Shown here in pieces: positions 12,878 through 24,773 of a stretch of DNA of 64,000 nucleotides; the stretch's first letter is position 1; every line of letters starts with the position of its first letter. The translations under genes were made by a program, and so were the position numbers. Source of the DNA: Candidatus Avedoeria danica (GTDB lineage Bacteria > Chloroflexota > Anaerolineae > Epilineales > Epilineaceae); NCBI GenBank assembly GCA_016703025.1, contig JADJCV010000002.1:1-64000 (forward strand), in the 5' to 3' direction. The notes under the pieces were generated by a model. That model was not told the DNA's origin, did no database searches, and was given only the letters and a program-made list of their open reading frames with translations.

Positions 12878-13909
12878 ATGACCCACCCCCTCCGCCACGA
12901 ACGCATCCGCGCCGCCGTCGCCCAGCTCGCTGTCGCCGCGCTCGTCCTGGCGCTCGTCGGGTGGCTGGCCGCCGGCGTGCTGGCGGACATGCGCGCCCGC
13001 AACCTCGTGCCGGGGCTCGGCTTCCTGCGGAACGTGGCAGGATTCGGGATCAGCGAGGGGCCGGCGTTCGCGCCCACCGACAGTTACGGCCGGGCGCTCG
13101 TCGTCGGCCTGGCGAACACGCTGCGCGTCGCGGTGCTGGGCATCGTGCTCGCCACGGTGTGGGGGTTTGCGGTCGCGCTGGCGCGGTTGTCGGGCAACGT
13201 GCTGCTCGGCGGGATGGCGCGGGGCTACATCGAGGCGCTGCGGAACACGCCGCTCGTGCTCCAGCTGGTGCTCTGGCTCAGCCTGCTCCGCGCGCTGCCG
13301 CCGCTCAGCGAGGCGATCGCGCTCGGGCCGGTCGGCAACGCGGCGGGGGCGGCGGGCGGTGCGGCGACGCAGACGGCCTGGCTGCTCCTCAGCCGCAAGG
13401 GCGCTGCCATCGCGTGGTGGCAGCTCACGGACGGCGCGCCGTTCCTCGCCCTCGACCTGCCGACGACCGGCCGGTTCGGCTACGACGGCGGCCTCGTCCT
13501 CTCGCCCGAGTTCGCGGCGCTCCTGTTCGGCCTCGTCGTCTACACCGGCGCGTTCATCGCCGAGGTCGTCCGCAGCGGCATCGAGGCGGTCTCGCACGGC
13601 CAGCTCGAGGCCGCGCGCGCGGTGGGGTTGCGCGAGGGCCAGGCGCTGCGGCTCATCGTCCTGCCGCAGGCGATGCGGGTCATCGTCCCGCCGCTGACGA
13701 ATCAGTACCTGAACCTCGCCAAGAACTCGTCGCTGGCGATCTTCATCGGCTACCCCGACCTGTTCAACGTCAGCCAGACCGTCGGCAACCAGACTGGGCA
13801 GTTCGTCGCCGTTCTCGGCATCGTCATGGCCGTCTACCTGACGATCAGCCTCGGCACGTCGCTGGCGATGAACGCCTACAGCCGCCGCGCGCGCTGGGTC
13901 GGGCGATGA
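12878..13909 (+). CDS. aapQ: General L-amino-acid ABC transporter, permease AapQ-like
   Basis: 343 residues, ATG at 12878 with no strong ribosome-binding site. HisMQ-type permease: N-terminal helix AVAALVLALVGWLAAGVLA, the periplasmic NLVPGLGFLRNVAGFGISEG segment of the AapQ group, and further helices. The cytoplasmic EAA loop is EAARAVGLREGQALRLIVLP, which docks on the ATPase. NQYLNLAKNSSLAIFIGYPD is also typical of AapQ/BztB. The TGA overlaps the next start as ATGA, so the two permeases are translationally coupled. They should form the heterodimeric channel for AapJ. Confidence 0.9.
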   Translation: MTHPLRHERIRAAVAQLAVAALVLALVGWLAAGVLADMRARNLVPGLGFLRNVAGFGISEGPAFAPTDSYGRALVVGLANTLRVAVLGIVLATVWGFAVALARLSGNVLLGGMARGYIEALRNTPLVLQLVLWLSLLRALPPLSEAIALGPVGNAAGAAGGAATQTAWLLLSRKGAAIAWWQLTDGAPFLALDLPTTGRFGYDGGLVLSPEFAALLFGLVVYTGAFIAEVVRSGIEAVSHGQLEAARAVGLREGQALRLIVLPQAMRVIVPPLTNQYLNLAKNSSLAIFIGYPDLFNVSQTVGNQTGQFVAVLGIVMAVYLTISLGTSLAMNAYSRRARWVGR

Positions 13910-14904
13910 TGACGTCGCGTGCGTACGCGATCGTCCGCCGGCACGGCCCGTGGTGGCTGGCGGCGCAGGCCGCGCTGACGATCCTGGCGGCGCTCCTCGT
14001 GTGGTGGACCGTGCCGCCGCTGCTGCGCTGGCTCTTGTGGACGGCCGATTGGGGCGTCGTCGGCGCGAACCTGCGGCTCTTCGTCCTCTTCCGCTATCCC
14101 GTCGACGCCGCCTGGCGGCCGGCCGCGGCGCTGGCGATGACCGCTGCCGCGCTCTGGCTCGCGGCCCGTCGCGGCCGTTCGGGCGAGCGCGCGCTCCTGT
14201 GGCTCCTCGGTGCCGTGCTCGCCTCGCTCATCGTGCTCCGAGGCGTCGGCTCGTCGGCCGTGCCGATGAACCTCTGGGGCGGGCTGCTCCTCACGCTCAT
14301 CCTGGCCGCAACCGCCATCGGCCTGTCGTTGCCGCTCGGCATCCTGCTCGCGCTCGGCCGGCGCAGCTCTCTGCCGCTCGTGCGCTGGACGTCCGTCGCC
14401 GCCATCGAGTGCATCCGCGGCCTGCCGTTGATCACGATCCTGTTCATGGCCTCGCTCGTCGTGCCGCTCGCCCTGCCCGACGCCTGGCGCCCGGACACGG
14501 TGCTGCGGGCGATGTTCGGCCTGACGCTGTTCAGCGCGGCCTACGTGGCCGAGGACGTCCGCGGCGGTCTGAACGCCGTCGGCGCCGGGCAGTACGACGC
14601 CGCGCGCGCGCTCGGGCTGGGCCACGTGGCGATGCACCGGCTCGTCATCCTGCCGCAGGCCCTGCGCGCCGTCGTGCCCGCGATCGTCGGTCAGTTCATC
14701 GCGCTACTCAAGGACACGTCGCTCGTGCTGATCCTCGGGCTGACGGAGCTGTTCGGGGTGGCGCGGAGCGTCGTGAATCAGCCGGAGCACTTGGGGCGGT
14801 TTCGGGAGGCGTTGTTGTTTGCGGCGGTGGTGTACTTTGTGTTGTGCGGGGGCTTGTCGCGGGTCAGCAAGGCGCTCGAGGCCTCCAATGTGGCCCGCCG
14901 CTGA
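13906..14904 (+). CDS. aapM: General L-amino-acid ABC transporter, permease AapM-like
   Basis: 332 residues, ATG 13906 overlapping the aapQ stop by 4 nt. HisMQ permease: hydrophobic segments, NLWGGLLLTLILAATAIGLS and CIRGLPLITILFMASLV. The EAA loop is DAARALGLGHVAMHRLVILP, followed by FIALLKDTSLVLILGLTELF. It pairs with AapQ. No aapP-like ATP-binding gene follows: the operon ends here and meets a convergent gene, so the ATPase must be supplied from elsewhere on the chromosome. Confidence 0.9.
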   Translation: MMTSRAYAIVRRHGPWWLAAQAALTILAALLVWWTVPPLLRWLLWTADWGVVGANLRLFVLFRYPVDAAWRPAAALAMTAAALWLAARRGRSGERALLWLLGAVLASLIVLRGVGSSAVPMNLWGGLLLTLILAATAIGLSLPLGILLALGRRSSLPLVRWTSVAAIECIRGLPLITILFMASLVVPLALPDAWRPDTVLRAMFGLTLFSAAYVAEDVRGGLNAVGAGQYDAARALGLGHVAMHRLVILPQALRAVVPAIVGQFIALLKDTSLVLILGLTELFGVARSVVNQPEHLGRFREALLFAAVVYFVLCGGLSRVSKALEASNVARR

Positions 14905-14946
14905 TCGTGACCGAAACCGCGCCTGGTCGCAGTGCAACGTACCGAA

Positions 14947-14987
14947 CAACAAAAACGCGGGCCCCACGCTTTCGCGCAGGGCCCGCG
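14947..14987 (-). terminator. Intrinsic terminator of the minus-strand 15034-16506 gene
   Basis: Perfect 9-bp stem CGCGGGCCC (14956-14964) with GGGCCCGCG (14979-14987) and a 14-nt loop. On the minus strand the stem is followed by TTTTTGTTGTT (reading down to about 14945). It lies between two convergent genes and may also stop aapM read-through. Confidence 0.8.
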
Positions 14988-15033
14988 GGTTCAGATCAAC
15001 CCGACCGGCGGTACCGGCCGGGAGGGACTGAGA

Positions 15034-16506
15034 TTAGAGGTCGGCCTTGATGCCGTTGTAGGTGGCAGCGTCGACCGAACCGACTTCCGAGATGTCGTTC
15101 ACGATGACGACGATCGGCTGGTCGCTGGTGACGACCGCGGAGCCGAACGAGTTCACCGGCATCGCGTTCAGCGAATTGCTCGGGAAGAACGTCCAGGCGT
15201 TCAGCGGCTGGACCACGACCTTGCACGCCGCGCCGCAGGAGCTCAGGCCAACGCCCTTGTCATCCGCGAACACGACTTCGATGTTCGCCGGCCCGGTGCC
15301 GATGTTCATCACCTGGATGCCCGTCGTGAACTTCGCCGTCGTGTGACCGCGGCGCGCCAGCGGCAAGGCCACCTTCGTCGCGCCCTGCGCCGCCGGAACC
15401 GCGTTGTACGCAGCCGACGTCTCGGTCAGGTTCTTCGAGTCGTTCACGATCGCCAGGATGTTGCCATCCGACTCGAGCACGGCCGAACCCACGCAGCCCT
15501 TCGGCAGCGTCGCCGCCGTCGGCTGGTAGAACACGTGGCTCGAACCCGCCGGAATGGCCGCCGGGCCCTCCGTGTACGAGTTGCCGGCGCACTCCGCCGA
15601 GCCCCCGTAGTACTTCGCCGTCACGTTCACCGGCGCGTTCGTCGGGTTCACGACCGAGATACCGGTCGAGAAGCCCTTCGCCCCGCCCGCGTTCGTCCCC
15701 GCCAGCTGCTCCTTGCGGATCAGCGGCGCGTACAGCTTCATCGCGGCGCCTTCCGGCGGCACGCCTTCGAACGCGTACACGGCCTTCTGGCTGCTCTCGA
15801 TGTCGACGAACGACTGGACGCCCACGTCCACCGCGCTCGTCACCTTCATCGAACCCAGGAAGCCGCCCGGCGTGTTCGGCTGCACGCCGATGAACGCCGC
15901 GTCCTTCGAAAGGTCGAGCGTCACCGACGAACCCGGCTGCACCTGGTACGTCTTGTTCACCACCGCCGTCGTGTTGCCCTGCGCGAACAGCTCAACGGTC
16001 ACCGTGGCCACCTGGCCCGTGTCCGTGTTCTGGATCGACACGAGCGACGTCTGGCCGTAGTACTTGATGACCGACAACGGCACGAACACTTCCTTGCCCG
16101 GCTGAACGTTCGAGTAGATCGCCGCAGCGCCCGACGTCGTCCAGTCCGTGCGCGCGATCGCCGCGATCTGGCGGTCGGCGCTGATGATCGCCGCGTACGC
16201 GCCGTTCGTCAGCTCCGTCACCGTCGGCAGGTACATGTTCACCGCGCCGCCCGCCGGTACGTTCGGCCGCGACACCTGGATCGCCGTCACCGCCGACGTG
16301 CTCTGCTTGTAGAAGTCCGCCAACACCGTCGCCGACTGCGTCGCGTCCAGGTTCTGCACCTGGATACCCGTCGCGCCTGCTCCCTGGATCCCGGCCAGGC
16401 GGCTGGCGTACACCGCCGGCTGCCCACCCTGGAACATCCCGGCCGCGGCCATCGCCACGCCCGCCACCACTCCAACACCGGCCGTCATTACGACGAGCTT
16501 CTTCAT
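15034..16506 (-). CDS. Secreted four-repeat beta-rich protein, paralogue of the 7911-9353 gene
   Basis: 490 residues. The ATG at 16506 follows GGAGG by 5 nt. The N-terminus MKKLVVMTAGVGVVAGVAMA is a signal peptide or anchor. Four repeat blocks carry the cores IQVQNLDATQSATV, VSIQNTDTGQVATVTVELF, ISVVNPTNAPVNVTAKYY and IQVMNIGTGPANIEVVF. Each is followed by a line of the type SDQPIVVIVND or DGNILAIVNDS. The end reads EVGSVDAATYNGIKADL, close to TGSVDAASYVGI in the paralogue. It has its own strong terminator at 14947-14987. Family not recognised; an extracellular structural role is only inferred from the export signal and repeated beta modules. Confidence 0.85.
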   Translation of the reverse strand: MKKLVVMTAGVGVVAGVAMAAAGMFQGGQPAVYASRLAGIQGAGATGIQVQNLDATQSATVLADFYKQSTSAVTAIQVSRPNVPAGGAVNMYLPTVTELTNGAYAAIISADRQIAAIARTDWTTSGAAAIYSNVQPGKEVFVPLSVIKYYGQTSLVSIQNTDTGQVATVTVELFAQGNTTAVVNKTYQVQPGSSVTLDLSKDAAFIGVQPNTPGGFLGSMKVTSAVDVGVQSFVDIESSQKAVYAFEGVPPEGAAMKLYAPLIRKEQLAGTNAGGAKGFSTGISVVNPTNAPVNVTAKYYGGSAECAGNSYTEGPAAIPAGSSHVFYQPTAATLPKGCVGSAVLESDGNILAIVNDSKNLTETSAAYNAVPAAQGATKVALPLARRGHTTAKFTTGIQVMNIGTGPANIEVVFADDKGVGLSSCGAACKVVVQPLNAWTFFPSNSLNAMPVNSFGSAVVTSDQPIVVIVNDISEVGSVDAATYNGIKADL

Positions 16507-16675
16507 GTGAGCCTCCACGCTTTCGCTGGTTATCGTTGCGCGCATCCGGCCATGAGAGATCCCACTGACCCGAGCGACGCGCTGAGGATAGAGGTCGATC
16601 GGGCGGCGCACCATACGCCAAGGGTAGAGTCTGCGGCGCAAAGGCGTACGACTTTCGTAGTAGTACAACCAGAAA

Positions 16676-18307
<1,632 letters not shown>

Positions 18308-18462
18308 GGCGGGACCTCGGGGGTAGGAAGGTGGCTGGGAAGGCTGCTGGGAAGGCTGGCGGAGCGCCGAACGCCCCGACGGGATCGCCGGCCGGGCGAG
18401 GATAGCACAGGCCGGGACGGCGGCCCGTGCGGACCGGGCGGTCGTGATCGCCGGGGCTGCGA

Positions 18463-18527
18463 TCACCCCTCGCGCTCGGCCGACTGGCCCGGCATGAACT
18501 GGCCAGTCGGCCGAGCGCGAGGGGTGA
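18463..18527. repeat. Perfect 27-bp inverted repeat between divergent genes
   Basis: Arms 18463-18489 and 18501-18527 are exact reverse complements over 27 bp, separated by 11 nt. It lies in the 282-bp gap between pruA (minus) and the 18590 gene (plus), 63 nt before the latter's ATG. There is no T-run, so it is not an ordinary terminator. It could be a leader hairpin, an operator, or a miniature repeat. The rest of the gap shows only short GGCTGGGAAGGCTG direct repeats near 18330. Confidence 0.8.
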
Positions 18528-18589
18528 CCTGGTCGGCTAGGCTCAGTCGATCGCGCTCCATCGACGCTCGCAGCTTCCGGAGGGTCACC

Positions 18590-20386
18590 ATGTCACGCCT
18601 GCGCCTGCCCGTCATCGTGTTTGCCGGCCTCACCGCGCTCATCGGCGGCACGGCCGAGGGTGCCGCTCCGTCGCTGCTCGATCGATCCGTCCACGTCGCG
18701 ACACAGGGTCAGGCCGTGGCGGCGCGCTTCAGCTACCAGGGACGGCTGACCGACGGCGGCGGTCAGCCGCTCACGGGCGCCCACGACCTCCGCTTCCAGT
18801 TCTGGGACGACGCCGTCGCCGGCAGCCAGGTCGGCGGCGATGTGACCGTCCCCGGAACACCGCTGTTGGACGGGGTCTTCAGCGTCGAGCTCGATGCCCC
18901 GGCCGGTGCGGTCGACGGGCGAGCGCTCTGGCTGCGGATCGGCGTCGACGGCCAGTGGATGGCGCCGCGGCAGGCCGTGCTGGCCGTGCCGTACGCGCTG
19001 TCGCTCCGACCGGGCGCGCGGATCGCGTCGGATGCCGCGACGCCGCTGCTCACCGCGGCCAACGAAGGCGCGGGCAGCGGCGTCGCGGGCGAGAGCCGCG
19101 GCGGCCACGGCGTGCACGGCACCAGCCAGATGGACTTCGGCGTGTTCGGCGAGACGAGCGGCGGGTTCGCCGCCGGGGTCGGGGGCCAGGGACCGACCGG
19201 CGTCTTCGGCCGCGGCGCGGTCGTCGGCGTTTCCGGCTTCTCCGAGACGGGCGACGCCGGGGTCATCGGCATCGCCGCCGCCGCCGGTGCCAAGGGCGTC
19301 CACGGCATCGCCAGCGGCCTCGGCGGCACCGGCGTCGTCGGGACGGCCGATCTGGGCACGGGCATGCACGGGACGGGCGAGGTCGGGGTGCGCGCCGACG
19401 GTTCGGTCGGGCCCGGCCTGATCGCCCAGGGATCGATCGGCCTCTCGGCCAACGGCACGAACGGCGACGGGGTCTTCGCCAGCAGCGCCGGCACCGCCCC
19501 GAGCGCCGCCGTGCACGGCATCGGCACGGGCGAGGCGTACGGCGGGCGGTTCAGCAGCAGCGGCGGCGTCGGGCTCTGGGTCAGCGGCGCCGAGGGGATC
19601 CACGCCGAGGACAGCTCGGGCACCGCCCACGCCGTGCACGGCGTCGCGACGACGTCGGACGCGATCAAGGGCGAGAGCACGGACGGCGCAGGCGTTGTCG
19701 GCCAGAGCACGACGTTCAACGCGGTGATCGCCGCCGGCGGGGGCAGCGGGCCGGAGCGGGCCGCGCTGCGATCCATCAGCACGCACACCGCCTCCGGGAT
19801 GGCGGCCTACTTCACGAACAACAGCACGTACGGCAACACCCACCTGAACAACAGCGGCAGCGGCGAGGTGCTGGTGCTCCAGGGCAACGGCGGCCGCTTC
19901 CTGCGCGCCGTCGACCAGAGCTGGGACGCCAAGTTCCGCCTCGAGGGCAACGGCCAGGCCTACGCCGACGGCGCCTGGAACGCGGGCGGCGCGGACTTCG
20001 CCGAGCTGCTGCCGGCCGCCGACGGCCTCGCCCCGGGCGACGTCCTGGCGATCGGCGCCGACGGGCGGCTCGTGCGGACGACGTCGGCCTACGAGGCGGC
20101 GGTCGCCGGTGTCTACTCCACCGCGCCCGGCTTTGTCGGCGGGCAGGACGCCGACGAAGGTGCGCCGGCGGGAACCGTACCGTTGGCCGTCGTCGGTGTG
20201 GTGCCGGTGAAGGCCTCGGCCGAGAACGGGCCGATCCGGCCGGGCGACCTGCTCGTCAGCGCGGCGACGGCCGGACACGCGATGCGCGCCGGTCCCGATG
20301 CGCCGCAGGGCACCGTCATCGGCAAGGCGCTGGGCAGCCTGGCGCGAGGCACCGGGACCGTGCGGATGCTGGCATCCCTGCAGTGA
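18590..20386 (+). CDS. Large secreted Gly/Ala-rich repeat protein, tail-fibre or adhesin-like
   Basis: 598 residues. The ATG at 18590 follows GGAGGG by 6 nt. A signal peptide (VIVFAGLTALIGGTAEGA) is followed by a module with FSYQGRLTDGGGQPLTGAHD and DLRFQFWDDA, a domain found in front of many bacterial tail-fibre-like proteins. A long low-complexity region of Gly-rich repeats follows (units like GVHGTSQMDFGVFGETSG, GVIGIAAAAGAKGVHG, GVVGTADLGTGMHGTG), suggesting a beta-helical stalk. The C-terminal module reads GGADFAELLPAADGLAPGDV and GTVIGKALGSLARGTG, resembling the head domain of such proteins. There are no phage genes nearby. Cell-surface or exported structural protein is the best inference. 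Followed after 25 nt by another secreted protein gene. Confidence 0.75.
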   Translation: MSRLRLPVIVFAGLTALIGGTAEGAAPSLLDRSVHVATQGQAVAARFSYQGRLTDGGGQPLTGAHDLRFQFWDDAVAGSQVGGDVTVPGTPLLDGVFSVELDAPAGAVDGRALWLRIGVDGQWMAPRQAVLAVPYALSLRPGARIASDAATPLLTAANEGAGSGVAGESRGGHGVHGTSQMDFGVFGETSGGFAAGVGGQGPTGVFGRGAVVGVSGFSETGDAGVIGIAAAAGAKGVHGIASGLGGTGVVGTADLGTGMHGTGEVGVRADGSVGPGLIAQGSIGLSANGTNGDGVFASSAGTAPSAAVHGIGTGEAYGGRFSSSGGVGLWVSGAEGIHAEDSSGTAHAVHGVATTSDAIKGESTDGAGVVGQSTTFNAVIAAGGGSGPERAALRSISTHTASGMAAYFTNNSTYGNTHLNNSGSGEVLVLQGNGGRFLRAVDQSWDAKFRLEGNGQAYADGAWNAGGADFAELLPAADGLAPGDVLAIGADGRLVRTTSAYEAAVAGVYSTAPGFVGGQDADEGAPAGTVPLAVVGVVPVKASAENGPIRPGDLLVSAATAGHAMRAGPDAPQGTVIGKALGSLARGTGTVRMLASLQ

Positions 20387-20411
20387 TGCGCGCCGTTTGA
20401 GGAGGTAGCCC

Positions 20412-22196
<1,785 letters not shown>

Positions 22197-22249
22197 GCCC
22201 ACGCACCGAACGATGCGCACGTTCGTCGGAATCCCCCAACCCGTGATCC

Positions 22250-22295
22250 TCCCCTCCCCCAGACTCGGGGGAGGGGGTCGGGGGGTGAGGGCCGC
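22250..22295. repeat. GC-rich palindromic element, copy B (intergenic)
   Basis: In the 154-bp gap before tnaA: CCCCTCCCCCAG-ACT-CGGGGGAGGGGG forms a strong hairpin, followed by TCGGGGGGTGAGGG. It matches the first stem of copies A and D but lacks a clear second stem. It may terminate the upstream CSLREAL gene. A TATACT box at 22310-22315 just after it is the only promoter-like signal before tnaA. Confidence 0.65.
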
Positions 22296-22350
22296 AGGCA
22301 GTGCGGCCGTATACTGACGATCCCGCCGTCCTCCCCGCGAGCCCCCACCC

Positions 22351-23709
22351 ATGCCCCACACGATCATCGAGCCCTTCCGCATCAAGTCCGTCGAGCCGAT
22401 CCGCCGCACGACGCGCGCCGAGCGCGAGGCCCACCTGCGCGCGGCCGAGTGGAACCTGTTCCAGGTGCCGGCGGATGCCGTCCTGATCGACCTGCTGACG
22501 GACAGCGGGACCGGGGCGATGAGCGTCCAGCAGTGGGCCGGGATGATGGTCGGCGACGAGAGTTATGCCGGCAGCCGGAGCTGGCCGGTGTTCCGCGACG
22601 CGGTGCGGGACATCTTCGGCTACGGCCACGTGATCCCGACGCACCAGGGGCGGGCGGCGGAGCGGATCCTGTTCTCCGTGATGTGCAAGGCGGGCGACAT
22701 CGTCCCGAACAACACGCACTTCGACACGACGCGGGCCAACGTCGAGTTCGTCGGCGCGCGGGCGGTGGACCTGCCGTGCGCCGAGGCGGCCGACCCGGCG
22801 GAGAGCCACCCGTTCAAGGGCAACATGGACGTCGCGGCGCTCGACCGGCTGCTGACCGAGAACCGCGGGCGGGTGCCGCTCGTCATGCTGACGGTGACGA
22901 ACAACTCGGGCGGCGGCCAGCCGGTGAGCATGGGCAACGCGACGGCCGTCAGCGAGACGTGCCACCGCCACGGCGTGCCGCTCTACTTCGACGCCTGCCG
23001 CTTCGCCGAGAACGCCTGGTTCATCAAGCAGCGCGAGCCGGGCTACGCCGACCACGCGCCGATCGACATCGCGCGGGCGATGATGGCCCTCGGCGACGGC
23101 TGCACGATGAGCGCCAAGAAGGACGGGATGGCGAACATCGGCGGCTTCCTGTGCACGAACGACGACGTGCTGGCGCGCCAGGAAGAGAACCTGCTGATCC
23201 TGACGGAGGGCTACCCGACGTACGGCGGCCTGGCCGGCCGCGACCTCGAGGCGATCGCCGTCGGATTGCACGAGGCGCTCGACGAGGACTACCTGGCCTA
23301 CCGCGCCGCCAGCGTCGCCTACCTGGGCGACCACATCAGCCGCGCCGGCGTCCCGATCATCCAGCCGCCCGGCGGCCACGCCGTATATATCGACGCCAAG
23401 GCCTTCCTGCCGCACGTCCCGCCGGCCGCGCTGCCGGGCGTCGCGCTGGCGAATGCGCTCTACGTGCAGGGCGGCATCCGCTCGGTGGAGATCGGGACGC
23501 TGATGTTCGCGGATGCGGCGCGGATGGAGCTCGTCCGGCTGGCGGTGCCGCGGCGCGTGTATACGCAGAGCCACATCGACTACGTCGTCGAGACGATCCT
23601 CGAGGTCTTTGCCGAGCGCGAGGCGATCGGCGGACTGCGGATCGTCGAAGCCGCCCCCTTCTTGCGCCACTTCACGGCGCGCCTCGCGCCACTGGAGTCC
23701 TCCCGATGA
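22351..23709 (+). CDS. tnaA: Tryptophanase (PLP-dependent beta-eliminating lyase)
   Basis: 452 residues. Cleaves tryptophan to indole, pyruvate and ammonia. Signatures: EPFRIKSVEPI at the start, IDLLTDSGTGAMSVQQWAGM, PTHQGRAAERILF, FDACRFAENAWFIKQREPGY, and the PLP lysine in MSAKKDGMANIGGF. The closely related tyrosine phenol-lyase differs near the end: here GIRSVEIGTLMF carries the VEIG of tryptophanases rather than the MERG of phenol-lyases, and the tail RHFTARLAPL matches TnaA. ATG 22351 has no clear Shine-Dalgarno. No tnaC-like leader is seen. The stop overlaps the ctaA start (ATGA), opening a four-gene overlapping operon, an unusual neighbour set for tryptophanase. Confidence 0.88.
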   Translation: MPHTIIEPFRIKSVEPIRRTTRAEREAHLRAAEWNLFQVPADAVLIDLLTDSGTGAMSVQQWAGMMVGDESYAGSRSWPVFRDAVRDIFGYGHVIPTHQGRAAERILFSVMCKAGDIVPNNTHFDTTRANVEFVGARAVDLPCAEAADPAESHPFKGNMDVAALDRLLTENRGRVPLVMLTVTNNSGGGQPVSMGNATAVSETCHRHGVPLYFDACRFAENAWFIKQREPGYADHAPIDIARAMMALGDGCTMSAKKDGMANIGGFLCTNDDVLARQEENLLILTEGYPTYGGLAGRDLEAIAVGLHEALDEDYLAYRAASVAYLGDHISRAGVPIIQPPGGHAVYIDAKAFLPHVPPAALPGVALANALYVQGGIRSVEIGTLMFADAARMELVRLAVPRRVYTQSHIDYVVETILEVFAEREAIGGLRIVEAAPFLRHFTARLAPLESSR

Positions 23710-24773
23710 CCCCGCCACCGACCCGTTCCGTCCGCATCTGGCTCTGGACCGTCGCCGCTCTCGTGGCGGGGATGGTCGTCGTCGGCGGCTTCGTCCGTCT
23801 GTCGCGCGCCGGGCTGTCGATCGTCGAGTGGGATGCCGTGACGGGCGTCGTGCCGCCGATGGGCGAGGCGGCGTGGCAGGAGGCGTTCGCGCAGTACCAA
23901 CAGAGCCCGGAGGGCCGGACCGTGAACGCCGACATGACGCTGGACGGCTACCGGCGGATCTTCCTCATCGAGTGGTTCCACCGGCTCGTCGCCCGCCTGG
24001 CCGGCCTGGCCGTGTTGCTGCCGCTCCTCGTCTTCCTCTTCCGCCGGACGATTCCGTGGCGGCGGAGCGGGCCCTATTGGGCGGTCGTCATCGGCTTCGG
24101 CCTCCAGGGTCTCCTCGGCTGGCTCATGGTCGCCAGCGGCCTCGTCGATCGGCCGAGCGTGAGCCACTACCGGCTGACGGCGCACCTGATGGCGGCGCTG
24201 GCGCTGCTGGCGTTCACGATCTGGCTGGCGATGCGCCCGGCGGAGGTCGCGGGTGACGCGACTTCGGCACGCGATGCGTCGCCCGAGCGGGCGCGCGACG
24301 ACGGATCGGCGCGCCGGCTGCGCCGCTTGGGGTGGCTGCTCGTCGCGGTCGTGACGATCCAGATCGTGTGGGGCGGGTTGATGGCCGGGCTCAAGGCCGG
24401 CACGGTTTCGGACACGTGGCCGCGCATGCTCGGCCAACTGCTGCCCGACGGGCTGCTCAGCGCTGCGCCGACGTGGTGGCAGAGCGTGACCGAGGTGCCG
24501 CTCGGCGTGCACTGGGTCCACCGCTGGCTGGCATGGGCGGTCCTCGCCGTGGCCGCTGCGCTCGCCCTCGCGGCGCGCCGGGCGGGCGCGGGTCGGATCG
24601 CACGGCCGGCGGCGGCGCTCGTCGTGCTCGTGGGCGTGCAGATCGCGCTGGGCGTGACCGTCATCGTCCAGCACGTGCCGCTCTCGCTCGCGCTGCTCCA
24701 CCAGGCCACCGGCGTGGCGGTGTTCGCGCTGACGGTCGTGACGTTCCACCGGTTGGCGACCGCCGGCCGCTGA
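23706..24773 (+). CDS. ctaA: Heme A synthase (COX15/CtaA)
   Basis: 355 residues; ATG 23706 overlaps the tnaA stop by 4 nt. Oxidises heme O to heme A for cytochrome c oxidase, in the membrane. Eight transmembrane segments are predicted by eye. Family strings: VGGFVRLSRAGLSIVEWDAV, AFAQYQQSPEGRTVN, FLIEWFHRLVARLAG (first heme-ligand His), and SHYRLTAHLMAAL. After a loop rich in charged residues (about 180-200) come VHWVHRWLAW and LLHQATGVAVFAL with the second set of His. Its presence implies an aerobic aa3-type oxidase elsewhere; no ctaB is adjacent. Its stop shares one base with the next start (TGATG). Confidence 0.93.
   Translation: MTPPPTRSVRIWLWTVAALVAGMVVVGGFVRLSRAGLSIVEWDAVTGVVPPMGEAAWQEAFAQYQQSPEGRTVNADMTLDGYRRIFLIEWFHRLVARLAGLAVLLPLLVFLFRRTIPWRRSGPYWAVVIGFGLQGLLGWLMVASGLVDRPSVSHYRLTAHLMAALALLAFTIWLAMRPAEVAGDATSARDASPERARDDGSARRLRRLGWLLVAVVTIQIVWGGLMAGLKAGTVSDTWPRMLGQLLPDGLLSAAPTWWQSVTEVPLGVHWVHRWLAWAVLAVAAALALAARRAGAGRIARPAAALVVLVGVQIALGVTVIVQHVPLSLALLHQATGVAVFALTVVTFHRLATAGR

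Noticed and set aside
12961..13905. Long plus-strand open frame overlapping aapQ
   Set aside because: It is the Arg/Ala/Gly-rich third frame of aapQ that only becomes the real aapM frame from 13906; high-GC DNA gives many such shadows.
18590..20386. Prophage tail-fibre gene
   Set aside because: A signal peptide is present and no structural, integrase or lysis genes occur nearby; a cellular exported protein is more likely.
22351..23709. Tyrosine phenol-lyase
   Set aside because: The VEIG string, the FAENAWFIKQRE segment and the RHFTARL end fit tryptophanase better; activity could still be tested.
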